Of a DNA stretch of 64,000 bases, positions 7,396 through 14,585 are shown piece by piece. Position 1 is the stretch's first letter; each line of letters opens with the position of its first letter. The stretch is from NCBI RefSeq assembly GCF_014650955.1, contig NZ_BMVY01000015.1, forward strand, positions 62,001 through 126,000, written 5' to 3'. A program made the position numbers and the translations under genes. Under the pieces are notes generated by a model that saw only the letters and a program-made list of their open reading frames with translations, had not been told where the DNA came from and made no database searches. Source of the stretch: Streptomyces tauricus (GTDB lineage Bacteria; Actinomycetota; Actinomycetes; Streptomycetales; Streptomycetaceae).

Positions 7396-8375
7396 CGACG
7401 CAACCCATCGAGTCTTCGGGCGTGCCGCCGCTGACCCGCCCTGAGTTGGGGCTCGCCGGTATCGGCGCGCTCGCCGCGGCCGGTGTCGGCGCGCTCGGTC
7501 TGATCTCCTCCTTCGCCGCGGTCTCTGAGGCGGCGGCGCGGTGGGGTTTCACCTCGCCGTGGATGCTGCCAGTCGGTATCGACGTGGCCATCCCCGTGTT
7601 CACCGTGGCCAACCTGCTGTTGATCCGGATGGACATGGCGCTCGCGTGGGTGCGGTTCGTGCCCTGGGTCCTGACCCTGATCACCTGCGGGTTGAACGTC
7701 GCTGCCGGGCACGAGGTGTGGGCGAAGGTCGCGCACGGGACGATGCCGTTGCTGTGGGTGGTGTTCTCCGAGATCGGCGCGCACATCTACGCCGTGCGGA
7801 TCGGCGCCGCCACCGGCCGCCGTATGGAGAAGATCCGGTTCTCCCGGTGGCTGCTCGCCTTCCCGTCCACGTTCGCGCTGTGGCGCCGGATGACGTTGTG
7901 GGAGATCACCTCGTACAGCGAGGCTCTGGCGCGGGAGCGGGAGCGGCAGTTGGCTCGCGCGGACCTGCGCGAGACCTACGGCCGCGCGTGGCGGACCAAG
8001 ACCCCGCGGCGCGAGCGCGTGCTGCTCCGCATGGGCGCACTGACGCCCGGCATCGAGCAGGACACCCCCGCCCCGCCCCCGGCGGGGAAGCAGCCGGTAC
8101 CACCGACCGCGCCCAAGCAGCGCCCGCCCCGACAGCCCAAGGCGAAGGGCACCTCTCAGCGCACCTTTGAGGAGCTGCTGAGCGAGGCTCGCACGCTCAC
8201 CGCGTCGTGGACGGATGCGGAGCTGAACGGCGAAGCCGTCCGGACCGCGCTGCACTGCTCGGCTTCCAACGCCCGCAAGCTGCGGGACGCGCTGAAGACC
8301 GAGCGTGTCGACGGCCGCCCACTGCACGCCGTGGGCGACCCGGAGGGCGAGACGTCGACGGCTGAGGCCGCCTGA
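7392..8375 (+). CDS. DUF2637 (SpdB-like) transfer membrane protein
   Basis: A 327-residue protein. About four hydrophobic helices lie in the first ~150 residues (LAGIGALAAAGVGALGLISSF, MLPVGIDVAIPVFTVANLLL, VRFVPWVLTLITCGLNVAAG and LLWVVFSEIGAHIYAVRIG). A cytoplasmic Arg-rich segment and a Pro/Lys-rich linker follow, then a C-terminal helix-turn-helix-like region (ELNGEAVRTALHCSASNARKLRDAL). This is the DUF2637 layout commonly annotated as SpdB/SpdB2, which helps spread of the element between mycelial compartments and is thought to assist TraB at the septum. The start overlaps the previous stop and the stop overlaps the next start. Confidence 0.85.
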   Translation: MTTQPIESSGVPPLTRPELGLAGIGALAAAGVGALGLISSFAAVSEAAARWGFTSPWMLPVGIDVAIPVFTVANLLLIRMDMALAWVRFVPWVLTLITCGLNVAAGHEVWAKVAHGTMPLLWVVFSEIGAHIYAVRIGAATGRRMEKIRFSRWLLAFPSTFALWRRMTLWEITSYSEALARERERQLARADLRETYGRAWRTKTPRRERVLLRMGALTPGIEQDTPAPPPAGKQPVPPTAPKQRPPRQPKAKGTSQRTFEELLSEARTLTASWTDAELNGEAVRTALHCSASNARKLRDALKTERVDGRPLHAVGDPEGETSTAEAA

Positions 8376-8755
8376 TGTCTGCGGTCTGGGGGAAGTGCTA
8401 CGACCCGACCGGCGCGCTTCACGGGGTGCCTACCTACCCGTGGCGTCTGGCGCCGGATGGTCTGGCGACCCGTCGCCAACTCCGGGCGAAGGGCTTACGG
8501 CCCGGTGGACAGCCGATCGCGGCGCAGGTGATGCGAGGAAACCGGCGGGCCGGCGGGGTGCGGGTCGCGTACCTCTACCACGTTGACCGGGCGAAGTCGG
8601 TCCGTCCGATGACCTCCCGGAAGTGGGGGGCGCTCGCGCTGGCGATGCTCGCCCGGCGCACCTGCCCCCGCTGCCGGATCGATGTCGGCTACTGCATCCC
8701 CACCTCGTACGGCATCTGCGGACTGTGCATCGCCCTCGAAGAACAGCGCACCTGA
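8375..8755 (+). CDS. RRQRL-type zinc-binding AICE protein
   Basis: A 126-residue protein. It has the conserved 'RRQLRAKGLRPGG' segment (about residues 34-46) and a C-terminal zinc-ribbon with CPRC (about 97-100) and CGLC (about 115-118). These features match the small zinc protein that usually follows the DUF2637 gene in AICEs. The function is unknown; the Arg-rich part may bind nucleic acid. ATG 8375 overlaps the previous TGA (TGATG), making it the last gene of the coupled operon. Confidence 0.8.
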   Translation: MSAVWGKCYDPTGALHGVPTYPWRLAPDGLATRRQLRAKGLRPGGQPIAAQVMRGNRRAGGVRVAYLYHVDRAKSVRPMTSRKWGALALAMLARRTCPRCRIDVGYCIPTSYGICGLCIALEEQRT

Positions 8756-8776
8756 CGACGAAGTGACCACCCATAA

Positions 8777-8799
8777 AAGGGCTACAGGTTGTAGCCCTT
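8777..8799 (+). terminator. Hairpin after the transfer operon
   Basis: AAGGGCTACA (8777-8786), loop GGT, TGTAGCCCTT (8790-8799): a 10-bp perfect stem 22 nt after the stop of the zinc-protein gene. No T-run follows, so it is either a T-less actinobacterial terminator or an RNA-stability hairpin. Confidence 0.5.
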
Positions 8800-8831
8800 A
8801 CCGCTCAGCGCAGCGCTCAGCATCAGTTCAC

Positions 8832-8870
8832 GGGCCTGGCCGCCCACCTCCTACAGCGACGGCCAGGCCC
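8832..8870 (+). promoter_or_regulatory. AICE stem-loop D, upstream of traB
   Basis: GGGCCTGGCCG (8832-8842) pairs perfectly with CGGCCAGGCCC (8860-8870) around a 17-nt loop. The loop lacks the CTCTCACCA of copies A, B, C and E, but the pyrimidine-rich tail ACTCTCCCTCACACC and the distance to the start (35 nt to GTG 8906) match the family. It is the most divergent member. Confidence 0.6.
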
Positions 8871-8905
8871 ACTCTCCCTCACACCCGAAAGTGGAAGGAC
8901 TCTCA

Positions 8906-11143
8906 GTGAAGCACCCCGACGACGACAACGAACTGTTCAACCGGTTGGAAGCCGAGATGGCCGACCCGACCGCCCCGACCGGGGGCGAGGTGGTCGACCT
9001 CGACAAGGCCCGATCCGCCCGCAGCGAGTCGGCCGACTCGACTGCCCGACCCGACGCCGACCCGTCGGCCGACTCCGTGCCCGACCCGTCGGGTGCCGAG
9101 TCGGCCGACCCGACCGCACCCGTGATGGTTGACCAGTCGTCTGTGAAGGCGGCCGGTCCGGGCTACCTCGGTCGGCTGCTCGCCGCACGGCGCCGTCCGG
9201 TCGTCCCGGTCTGGCTCAAGTCGCTCGCGGAGCTGAAGACCGCTTCGGCGTGGGTGGCCCGGCACTACGCCCACTCGGTCGGCTACCACGCGCTTCGCTC
9301 GCCGGTGTATGCCGCCCGTCTCGCCTTCCAGGCGCCGACCGGCGCCGCGCGGTTCATCGGCGGCACGGTGCGGTGGGTGGCCGACCGCGAGGGCGAGCCG
9401 GTACGCCTGGCCGCGGTGCGGCGCGAGGACGCGGCCGAGTACCTGAAGCTCTCCCGGCAGCGCGACGGACGGGTCCGGATGCGGTCCCTGGTGACCGTGC
9501 TGGCGATGTTCATCGGGCTCGGCTCCGCACTCGCCCTCTACGTCCTCGCCCCCGACTGGCTTCAGGCCGTGTCGGTCGGCGCGGTCACGATGGCGCTCGG
9601 AGCGGCGGGGCGCAAGGCGGATGCCCCGGTCATCCACAAGGCGGTGGAACTGCCCAAGGCGGTGAAGCTCACCAGTGACATCGTGCTGCGCGCGCTGGGT
9701 GCGCTCGGCATTCCCGCGATCAACCAGGCGCAGGGCAAGGGGCGGGACGGGTTCGAGTTCACCGCCCCGATCACCCGCGACGGCCCCGGATGGCGTGCGG
9801 AGGGGAACCTCCCCTACGGCGTGACGGTCACCGACGTCATCGAGCGCCGCGACCGGCTCGCGTCCGGTCTGCGCCGCCCGCTCGGGTGCGTGTGGCCTGA
9901 GGCGGTCCCGGATGAGCACACCGGGCACCTCGTGCTGTGGGTGGGGGATCAGGACCTGAACAAGTCGAAGAAGCCTGCCTGGCCGCTGGCCAAGGCGGGC
10001 ACGGTCGACCTGTTCAAGCCGGTCGCCTACGGCACCGACCAGCGCGGACGCTGGGTCGAGATCACCCTCATGTACATCGCGGGCGTGATCGGCGCCATCC
10101 CGCGCATGGGCAAAACCTTCCTGCTCAGGCTGCTGTTGCTCATCGCCGCGTTGGACCCGCGCGCTGAGCTGCACACCTACGACATGAAGGGCACCGGCGA
10201 CCTTGACCCGGTCGGCAACGCCGTGTCCCACCGGCACGCGGCCGGTGACGACGACGAAGCCATCGCCTACGCGCTCGCCGACTGGCGGGCCCTGCGCGAG
10301 GAGCTGCGCCGGCGCACGAAGGTGATCCGGTCGCTGCCGCGGGACATCTGCCCCGAGAACAAGGTGACCAGCACGCTTGCGGACAAGCGGTCGTTGGGGC
10401 TGCACCCGATCGTGATCGCGGTGGACGAATGCCAGGTCCTGTTCGAGCACGGGGAGCACGGCAAGGAGTTCGAGGAGATCGCAACCGACCTGGTCAAGCG
10501 CGGTCCCGCGACCGGCATCGTGTTCCTGGCTGCCACGCAGCGCCCGGATGCGAAGTCGCTGCCGACCGGTATCAGCGCGAACGCGTCGGCGCGGTGGTGC
10601 CTGAAGGTCATGGGCCAGACCGAGAACGACATGGTGCTCGGCACCTCCGCGTACAAGCGCGGCGTGCGGGCGACGATGTTCGCGTGGGGTGACAAGGGCA
10701 TTCACTACTTCATCGGTGAAGGCTCGGACGCGAGGATCGTTGGCTCCGTCTACGTGGACGGACCCGGCGCCGACGTCATCGCGGCCCGCGCCCGCAAGGT
10801 GCGCGAGAAGGCCGGACTGCTGTCTGGCCACGCGCTCGGGGAAGCCCCCGAGACGGTCACCGGCCCTGCCTACGACCTGCTCGCCGACATCCTCGCCGTG
10901 GTCCCCGCCAAGGAGCCCAAGGCGTGGTCCGAGACGGTCACCTCCCGGCTCGCCGACCTGCGCCCCGAGGTCTACGACGGATGGGACCCCGACGCGCTGA
11001 ACGCGGCCCTGAAGCCGCACGGCGTCGCCACCATCCAGGTGGGCCGCCGCGTGGACGGCAAGGTAGTCAACCGGCGCGGCATCGAGCGTGCCCACATCCT
11101 CACCGCGATTGCGGAGCGTGACGGAAAGCGGGACGCGGGCTGA
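8906..11143 (+). CDS. traB: FtsK/SpoIIIE-type conjugative DNA translocase (TraB)
   Basis: A 745-residue septal DNA translocase that moves double-stranded element DNA between mycelia. Residues 1-75 are acidic and repetitive (AESADPTAP-like). Two hydrophobic helices follow (VTVLAMFIGLGSALALYVLA and a neighbour). The ATPase has Walker A at GAIPRMGKT (about 396-404) and Walker B at VIAVDECQ (about 503-510), then the RecA-fold motif AATQRPDA. A C-terminal winged helix (about 670-730) should bind the clt repeats. I chose GTG 8906 over GTG 8891 because GGAAGG is 7 nt upstream of 8906. It follows stem-loop D and precedes a palindrome cluster at 11150. Confidence 0.9.
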   Translation: MKHPDDDNELFNRLEAEMADPTAPTGGEVVDLDKARSARSESADSTARPDADPSADSVPDPSGAESADPTAPVMVDQSSVKAAGPGYLGRLLAARRRPVVPVWLKSLAELKTASAWVARHYAHSVGYHALRSPVYAARLAFQAPTGAARFIGGTVRWVADREGEPVRLAAVRREDAAEYLKLSRQRDGRVRMRSLVTVLAMFIGLGSALALYVLAPDWLQAVSVGAVTMALGAAGRKADAPVIHKAVELPKAVKLTSDIVLRALGALGIPAINQAQGKGRDGFEFTAPITRDGPGWRAEGNLPYGVTVTDVIERRDRLASGLRRPLGCVWPEAVPDEHTGHLVLWVGDQDLNKSKKPAWPLAKAGTVDLFKPVAYGTDQRGRWVEITLMYIAGVIGAIPRMGKTFLLRLLLLIAALDPRAELHTYDMKGTGDLDPVGNAVSHRHAAGDDDEAIAYALADWRALREELRRRTKVIRSLPRDICPENKVTSTLADKRSLGLHPIVIAVDECQVLFEHGEHGKEFEEIATDLVKRGPATGIVFLAATQRPDAKSLPTGISANASARWCLKVMGQTENDMVLGTSAYKRGVRATMFAWGDKGIHYFIGEGSDARIVGSVYVDGPGADVIAARARKVREKAGLLSGHALGEAPETVTGPAYDLLADILAVVPAKEPKAWSETVTSRLADLRPEVYDGWDPDALNAALKPHGVATIQVGRRVDGKVVNRRGIERAHILTAIAERDGKRDAG

Positions 11144-11149
11144 TCCTCC

Positions 11150-11240
11150 GGGGTCGCTAACGCTAGCGGCACACCCCGCTAACGTTAGCGACCCCGCTAG
11201 CGCCCCAAACCTGCTCTGATCAGGCCGCTAGCGGATAGCG
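11150..11240. repeat. Palindrome cluster, candidate cis-acting transfer locus (clt)
   Basis: Immediately after traB. GGGGTCGCTAACG (11150-11162) and its exact inverse (11183-11195) form a 13-bp inverted repeat. The palindrome GCTAACGTTAGC (11178-11189) and three copies of the 8-mer CGCTAGCG (11161, 11195, 11226) are embedded in it, with a degenerate copy (GATAGCGG) at the end. TraB proteins bind short repeated 8-mers in a non-coding clt near their own gene, so this is the best clt candidate. An operator or origin is an alternative. Confidence 0.6.
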
Positions 11241-11284
11241 GCCCATCTGCGGAAACCCTGGAAACCCGCCTGGAAGGGCCCGTG

Positions 11285-11560
11285 ATGACCCCTGCCCTGC
11301 TCGCTATCACCTTCATTCTCGGCGTGACACTGTGTTACGTCGCGGTGTGTGCGTCCTCGCCGTTCGGCAACTGCCGCAAGTGCCGCGGCATGGGCCACGC
11401 GCTGAAGACCGACCGCAAGGGACGGCCCAAGCGCGGCAAGGACTGCCGCCGCTGCAAGGCCACCGGCAAGCGCATACGCGTCGGCCGCTGGCTCTACAAC
11501 CGGTGGGCCCGCATCTACCGCGCCGGCACCGACACCCCGCGCCCGGAAGGCTTCCGATGA
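11285..11560 (+). CDS. Small membrane protein with paired CxxC motifs
   Basis: A 91-residue protein. One N-terminal hydrophobic helix (ALLAITFILGVTLCYVAVCA) is followed by a basic domain with two CxxC pairs, CRKCRGMGH and CRRCKATGK. These resemble the DnaJ central zinc-finger repeats (CxxCxGxG). It probably binds one zinc ion at the membrane. ATG 11285 has GGAAGGG 6 nt upstream; GTG 11282 is also possible. The TGA overlaps the ATG of the next small membrane gene. It corresponds in position to the small spread (spd) genes of Streptomyces plasmids. Confidence 0.75.
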   Translation: MTPALLAITFILGVTLCYVAVCASSPFGNCRKCRGMGHALKTDRKGRPKRGKDCRRCKATGKRIRVGRWLYNRWARIYRAGTDTPRPEGFR

Positions 11561-11748
11561 TCCTCAGCATTTCCGCCGTGCTGCTGTTCGGCGCCGCGTC
11601 CGCCCTCGCCGTCAGGACCAAGTCCGCCGGAGGGGGCGCGGCCGTCGTGCTGTTCCTCTTCGGGTTCTTCGCCGCCGGAACCGGCGCGTACGAGCCCATC
11701 CACCACCTCGTGCAGGCGTGCGCCGACACCCTCAACGACCTCGACTGA
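11557..11748 (+). CDS. SpdD-like small membrane protein
   Basis: A 63-residue protein with two hydrophobic helices (about residues 2-18 and 27-45) and a short acidic tail. It starts at ATG 11557, overlapping the previous stop by 4 bp (ATGA), and is followed after 14 bp by the next spd-like gene with AGGAGG. Its size and position match the small integral-membrane spread proteins clustered with traB in Streptomyces elements. The detailed function is unknown. Confidence 0.7.
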   Translation: MILSISAVLLFGAASALAVRTKSAGGGAAVVLFLFGFFAAGTGAYEPIHHLVQACADTLNDLD

Positions 11749-11762
11749 CAGGAGGCTCCATC

Positions 11763-12242
11763 GTGAACGACCCCACCACGCCCTACGACTGGCACCGTCC
11801 GGCCGTCCGTGACGCGGCGGCCGTGGAAGTCCACCACCCGATGCCCCTCGCCCCGGTGCAGCACGCGGCTCCGCTCGTACCGGTGCAGCCGGGCATCCCG
11901 GCGGTGGCGAGCGTCGTCCTGCCGGACGGCCGCGTCGTCACCGGCTACGCGATCAGCCCCGTGCAGCCCGAACCCCTCGCGGCCAAACCGGCGGCCGTCT
12001 CGCGTACGGCGGTCAACGTCGCGTTGGGCGGGGTCGGGTTCCTCGCCGTGTGCGGCGGACTGCTGCTGCTCACGTCGTTCATCGCCGCGTTGACCGCGTT
12101 CATCACCCAACTGATCACCCTCGCCGCCGTCGTCTTCGGCGGCTGGATCGCCGTACAGATCTTCAGCGCCGGCGGTCACCGCGGCGGGACCACGGTCAAC
12201 ATCCGTAAGGCCGTGATCAAGCGCAACCACTTCCACAGCTAG
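11763..12242 (+). CDS. SpdA/SpdD-like spread protein with C-terminal membrane region
   Basis: A 159-residue protein. An N-terminal ~75-residue Pro/Val/His-rich cytoplasmic part with repeated (L)APVQ/PVQP motifs precedes two long hydrophobic helices (about residues 82-105 and 112-135). A basic, glycine-rich tail ends IRKAVIKRNHFHS. Start GTG 11763 is well supported by AGGAGG about 8 nt upstream. The stop TAG is the first codon of an 81-bp repeat shared with the end of the second MTase gene. It is likely to act with TraB in intramycelial spread (inference). Confidence 0.75.
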   Translation: MNDPTTPYDWHRPAVRDAAAVEVHHPMPLAPVQHAAPLVPVQPGIPAVASVVLPDGRVVTGYAISPVQPEPLAAKPAAVSRTAVNVALGGVGFLAVCGGLLLLTSFIAALTAFITQLITLAAVVFGGWIAVQIFSAGGHRGGTTVNIRKAVIKRNHFHS

Positions 12243-12320
12243 ACGTGCCCGGGCGGGCGCCTCTCACCACAAGACCGCGCCCGCCCGGTTCTCCCTGTCC
12301 CTCCAACAGAACACAGGAGA
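12240..12320 (+). repeat. 81-bp perfect repeat, copy 1, with stem-loop C
   Basis: Identical base for base to 13606-13686. It starts at the TAG stop of the preceding gene and ends at the ribosome-binding site of the next (ACAGGAGA). Inside, CCGGGCGGGCGC (12249-12260) pairs with 12277-12288 around the 16-nt loop CTCTCACCACAAGACC; the tail GTTCTCCCTGTCCCTCC follows. The stem ends 39 nt before ATG 12328. It is a cassette-like gene-joining unit. Confidence 0.9.
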
Positions 12321-12327
12321 CCCCCGC

Positions 12328-13608
12328 ATGGCCCATGACCCCCTCGCGTCGCCGGAGGGCGGCAACATCAGTTTCTGCACCGGCTCCGCCGCGCTGGATC
12401 AGGCCGTGGAAGCCGTCACCGGCCTGCCCACCGTCCTGGTCGGCGAGAAGGACCCCGCCGCGTCCCGACTGCTCGCCGCACGCCTGCCCCACGCGCGCAA
12501 CCTCGGGGACATCACCGCGGTCGACTTCGCTGCGCTGGCTGCCACGATGCCGCGCCCGGCGGCGCTGACCGCCGGTTTCCCCTGCCAGGACATTTCCAAT
12601 GCCGGACCTCGGGGAGGGATCGCCGGTGACCGCTCAGGACTCTGGAAAACCATCGTCCGCGCCATTCGCCATCTTCGACCCCGGCTCGTCTTCCTGGAAA
12701 ACGTCGCAGCCCTCCGAAGCCGGGGACTCGATGTCGTCGCGGCCGACCTGGCCGCGATCGGGTACGACGCGCGCTGGATGTGCCTACGCGCTGGAGATCC
12801 CGAAGTCGGAGCCTGCCACCGGCGCGACCGCTGGTTCGCCGTCGCCTATCCCGCTGCTGAAAACCCCCACCTCACAGTTGGGACGCAACGGCGGACCCCA
12901 GCACCCGGACAAGCGCAAAGCCGGCGTGCACGGGCCCACGCTGGAGGACGAAGTGGTGTTCTTGCTTCCCCCGACCGGGGCCTGAGGCTGCTGCCCACCC
13001 CCGCCGCAGCCGACGGCACCGGCGGCCCCGGCATCTCCCCCAAGCGGCTGGGCGGGATGAACCTGCGCACCGCCGTCACCCTGCTGCCCACCCCCGCGGC
13101 ACGCGACTGGAAGTCCGGCGCCTCCAACCTGCTGGAGACCAACTCCCGACCGCTGAACGAGGTGGTCGTGAATCTGCTGCCCACCCCGACCGCCCGGCGC
13201 TACGGCCGCAACCGGTCCGGCTCACAAGGTGCGAGCTCGCGCCCCTCCATCGAATACCTCGCCCGCGACCTGGCCGACGAGCAACAGTGGGTGGCCACCA
13301 ACGGCACCGACTACGGACCCGCCATCCACCGCTGGGAGCAGGTTCTGGGACGCCTCGCGCCGGAGCCGACCGAGCCCGGTACCAAGGGCAACCGCCGCCT
13401 GTCCCCGGCATTCGTGGAGTGGATGATGGGCGCCGCTCCCGGCTGGGTCACGGATGCGGACCTGGGCCTGTCCCGCTCCGACCAGCTCAAAATCCTCGGC
13501 AACGGCGTCGTCATCCACCAGGCCGAACTGGCTTACCGCATCCTGCTGGCCGCCGAATCCGCACCCGAAGCGGCGGCCCCGGCCCAACTCGCCCTGGATA
13601 TCGCCTAG
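12328..13608 (+). CDS. DNA cytosine-5 methyltransferase with LPTP-repeat insert
   Basis: A 426-residue C5-MTase. The catalytic FPCQD has Cys86, GIAGDRSGLW and FLENV (residues 122-126) are motifs V/VI, HRRDRWF is motif VIII, and GNGVV near residue 392 is motif X. Motif I is weak (CTGSAALDQA, VGEKDPAAS). Between motifs VIII and X is a region of LLPTPAA/LLPTPTA repeats seen in actinophage and AICE methylases, in the place of the target-recognition domain. ATG 12328 is preceded by the repeat's CAGGAGA. Residues ~100-219 overlap a second gene in the +1 frame (12626-12985). It probably protects or marks the element DNA. Confidence 0.85.
   Translation: MAHDPLASPEGGNISFCTGSAALDQAVEAVTGLPTVLVGEKDPAASRLLAARLPHARNLGDITAVDFAALAATMPRPAALTAGFPCQDISNAGPRGGIAGDRSGLWKTIVRAIRHLRPRLVFLENVAALRSRGLDVVAADLAAIGYDARWMCLRAGDPEVGACHRRDRWFAVAYPAAENPHLTVGTQRRTPAPGQAQSRRARAHAGGRSGVLASPDRGLRLLPTPAAADGTGGPGISPKRLGGMNLRTAVTLLPTPAARDWKSGASNLLETNSRPLNEVVVNLLPTPTARRYGRNRSGSQGASSRPSIEYLARDLADEQQWVATNGTDYGPAIHRWEQVLGRLAPEPTEPGTKGNRRLSPAFVEWMMGAAPGWVTDADLGLSRSDQLKILGNGVVIHQAELAYRILLAAESAPEAAAPAQLALDIA
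12626..12985 (+). CDS. Out-of-frame gene nested in the methyltransferase (SSWKT family)
   Basis: A 119-residue frame, +1 relative to the MTase. GTG 12626 has GGGGAGGG (12611-12618) 7 nt upstream, a better ribosome-binding site than most genes here. ATG 12599 is an alternative. The product carries SSSWKTSQPS (about residues 21-30), TWPRSGTTRAGCAYAL, LLKTPTSQLG and NGGPQHPDKRKAG. I recall this order from stand-alone actinophage proteins found near C5 methylases (recall, not a search). The DNA for SSWKTS also encodes the catalytic FLENV of the MTase. It ends LLPP at 12985, where the MTase frame takes up LPTP repeats, so a frameshift product is also possible. Confidence 0.55.
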   Translation: MTAQDSGKPSSAPFAIFDPGSSSWKTSQPSEAGDSMSSRPTWPRSGTTRAGCAYALEIPKSEPATGATAGSPSPIPLLKTPTSQLGRNGGPQHPDKRKAGVHGPTLEDEVVFLLPPTGA

Positions 13609-13686
13609 ACGTGCCCGGGCGGGCGCCTCTCACCACAAGACCGCGCCCGCCCGGTTCTCCCTGTCCCTCCAACAGAACACAGGAGA
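13606..13686 (+). repeat. 81-bp perfect repeat, copy 2, with stem-loop E
   Basis: The exact duplicate of 12240-12320, again beginning with the TAG of the upstream gene and ending in CAGGAGA. The stem is 13615-13626 with 13643-13654, ending 41 nt before ATG 13696. Identity between the two copies implies a recent duplication or gene conversion, perhaps when the MTase gene was inserted as a cassette. Confidence 0.9.
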
Positions 13687-13695
13687 ACCCCCAGC

Positions 13696-14583
13696 ATGAC
13701 ACCTGAACGCACCACCATGCCGCCCTCCGGCATGCATCCGTCCGGGAACCCCCACCTCGGCACGGCCCTGAACCTCGCCGCGGCCGGTGTGCCAGCACTT
13801 CCACTACGGCACGGGAAACTGCCGTTCGGCAACTGCCGCGCGTGCGCCAAGAACGCTTGCGGCGGGCGCCCGAACATGAAAAGCGCGGGCACCTGCCGCT
13901 GCCCGGCGGTGTGCCACGCGTGGGCCGCCGCGACCACCGACCCGAGCGTCATCACCTCGCCCGAATGGGCGACGGCATGGCGACAGGCCACAGCCGTCGC
14001 CTACCACCCGGGCGGCGCCGGCCTGACGGTCGTGGACCTCGACAACCCGGACGCGATCACATGGGCCCGATCAGCGCTGCCCGCGACACGGACCGTGCCG
14101 ACCACCCGCGGGGAACACTGGATCTACCGCGGCACCATGCAGTCCGCCAACGCAGTCCGGCCGAACGTGGACATCAAGTCGTCCATGTCGTACGCCCGTT
14201 GGCTCGGACCCGGCACGGGCACCACAGCCGCTCTCCCCGCCGTTGTCCGCGCACTGGCAGTAAAGCAGCCGTCGACCGCCCGCAGGGCGCCACAAGCCCT
14301 CACGGTGACGATAAGGGGGCAAAGCGGGGCATGCCCTCACCGCACGCCCACCTACCTGGATCGTGGCATCGCCATGGCGGTGCAGCGCATCACGGAGGCG
14401 TCCAGTGCGGTGCACGCGACCGTCTACCGGACGTTCCTCGCCGTGCTGTCCACACACGGCCGGTGCGACTGCCTCACCGACACGCACGTCACCCGGCTGT
14501 TCACCGCCGCGCAGACCAAGGGCGAAACCGTCCGGCACTGCACCGACGCGTGGACCAACGCCCGCACCGCATTGGGGCTGTAG
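13696..14583 (+). CDS. Bifunctional primase/polymerase (Prim-Pol) replication protein
   Basis: A 295-residue Prim-Pol (AEP superfamily) protein. It starts with the LNLAAAGVPALPLRHGK segment, continues with a Cys-rich insert (CRACAKNACGG, CRCPAVCHAW), then the metal-binding TVVDLDNPDA motif (about residue 112) and the TTRGEHWIY motif with the nucleotide-binding His. The C-terminal ~80 residues are helical. With the ATPase encoded 2 bp downstream it should initiate or prime replication of the excised circle, in place of the rolling-circle RepSA found in other AICEs. ATG 13696 follows repeat copy 2 (CAGGAGA). Confidence 0.88.
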   Translation: MTPERTTMPPSGMHPSGNPHLGTALNLAAAGVPALPLRHGKLPFGNCRACAKNACGGRPNMKSAGTCRCPAVCHAWAAATTDPSVITSPEWATAWRQATAVAYHPGGAGLTVVDLDNPDAITWARSALPATRTVPTTRGEHWIYRGTMQSANAVRPNVDIKSSMSYARWLGPGTGTTAALPAVVRALAVKQPSTARRAPQALTVTIRGQSGACPHRTPTYLDRGIAMAVQRITEASSAVHATVYRTFLAVLSTHGRCDCLTDTHVTRLFTAAQTKGETVRHCTDAWTNARTALGL

Positions 14584-14585
14584 CC

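Noticed and set aside
8903-11095. 730-residue minus-strand open frame
   Set aside because: Antisense shadow of traB, which has Walker motifs and a good ribosome-binding site.
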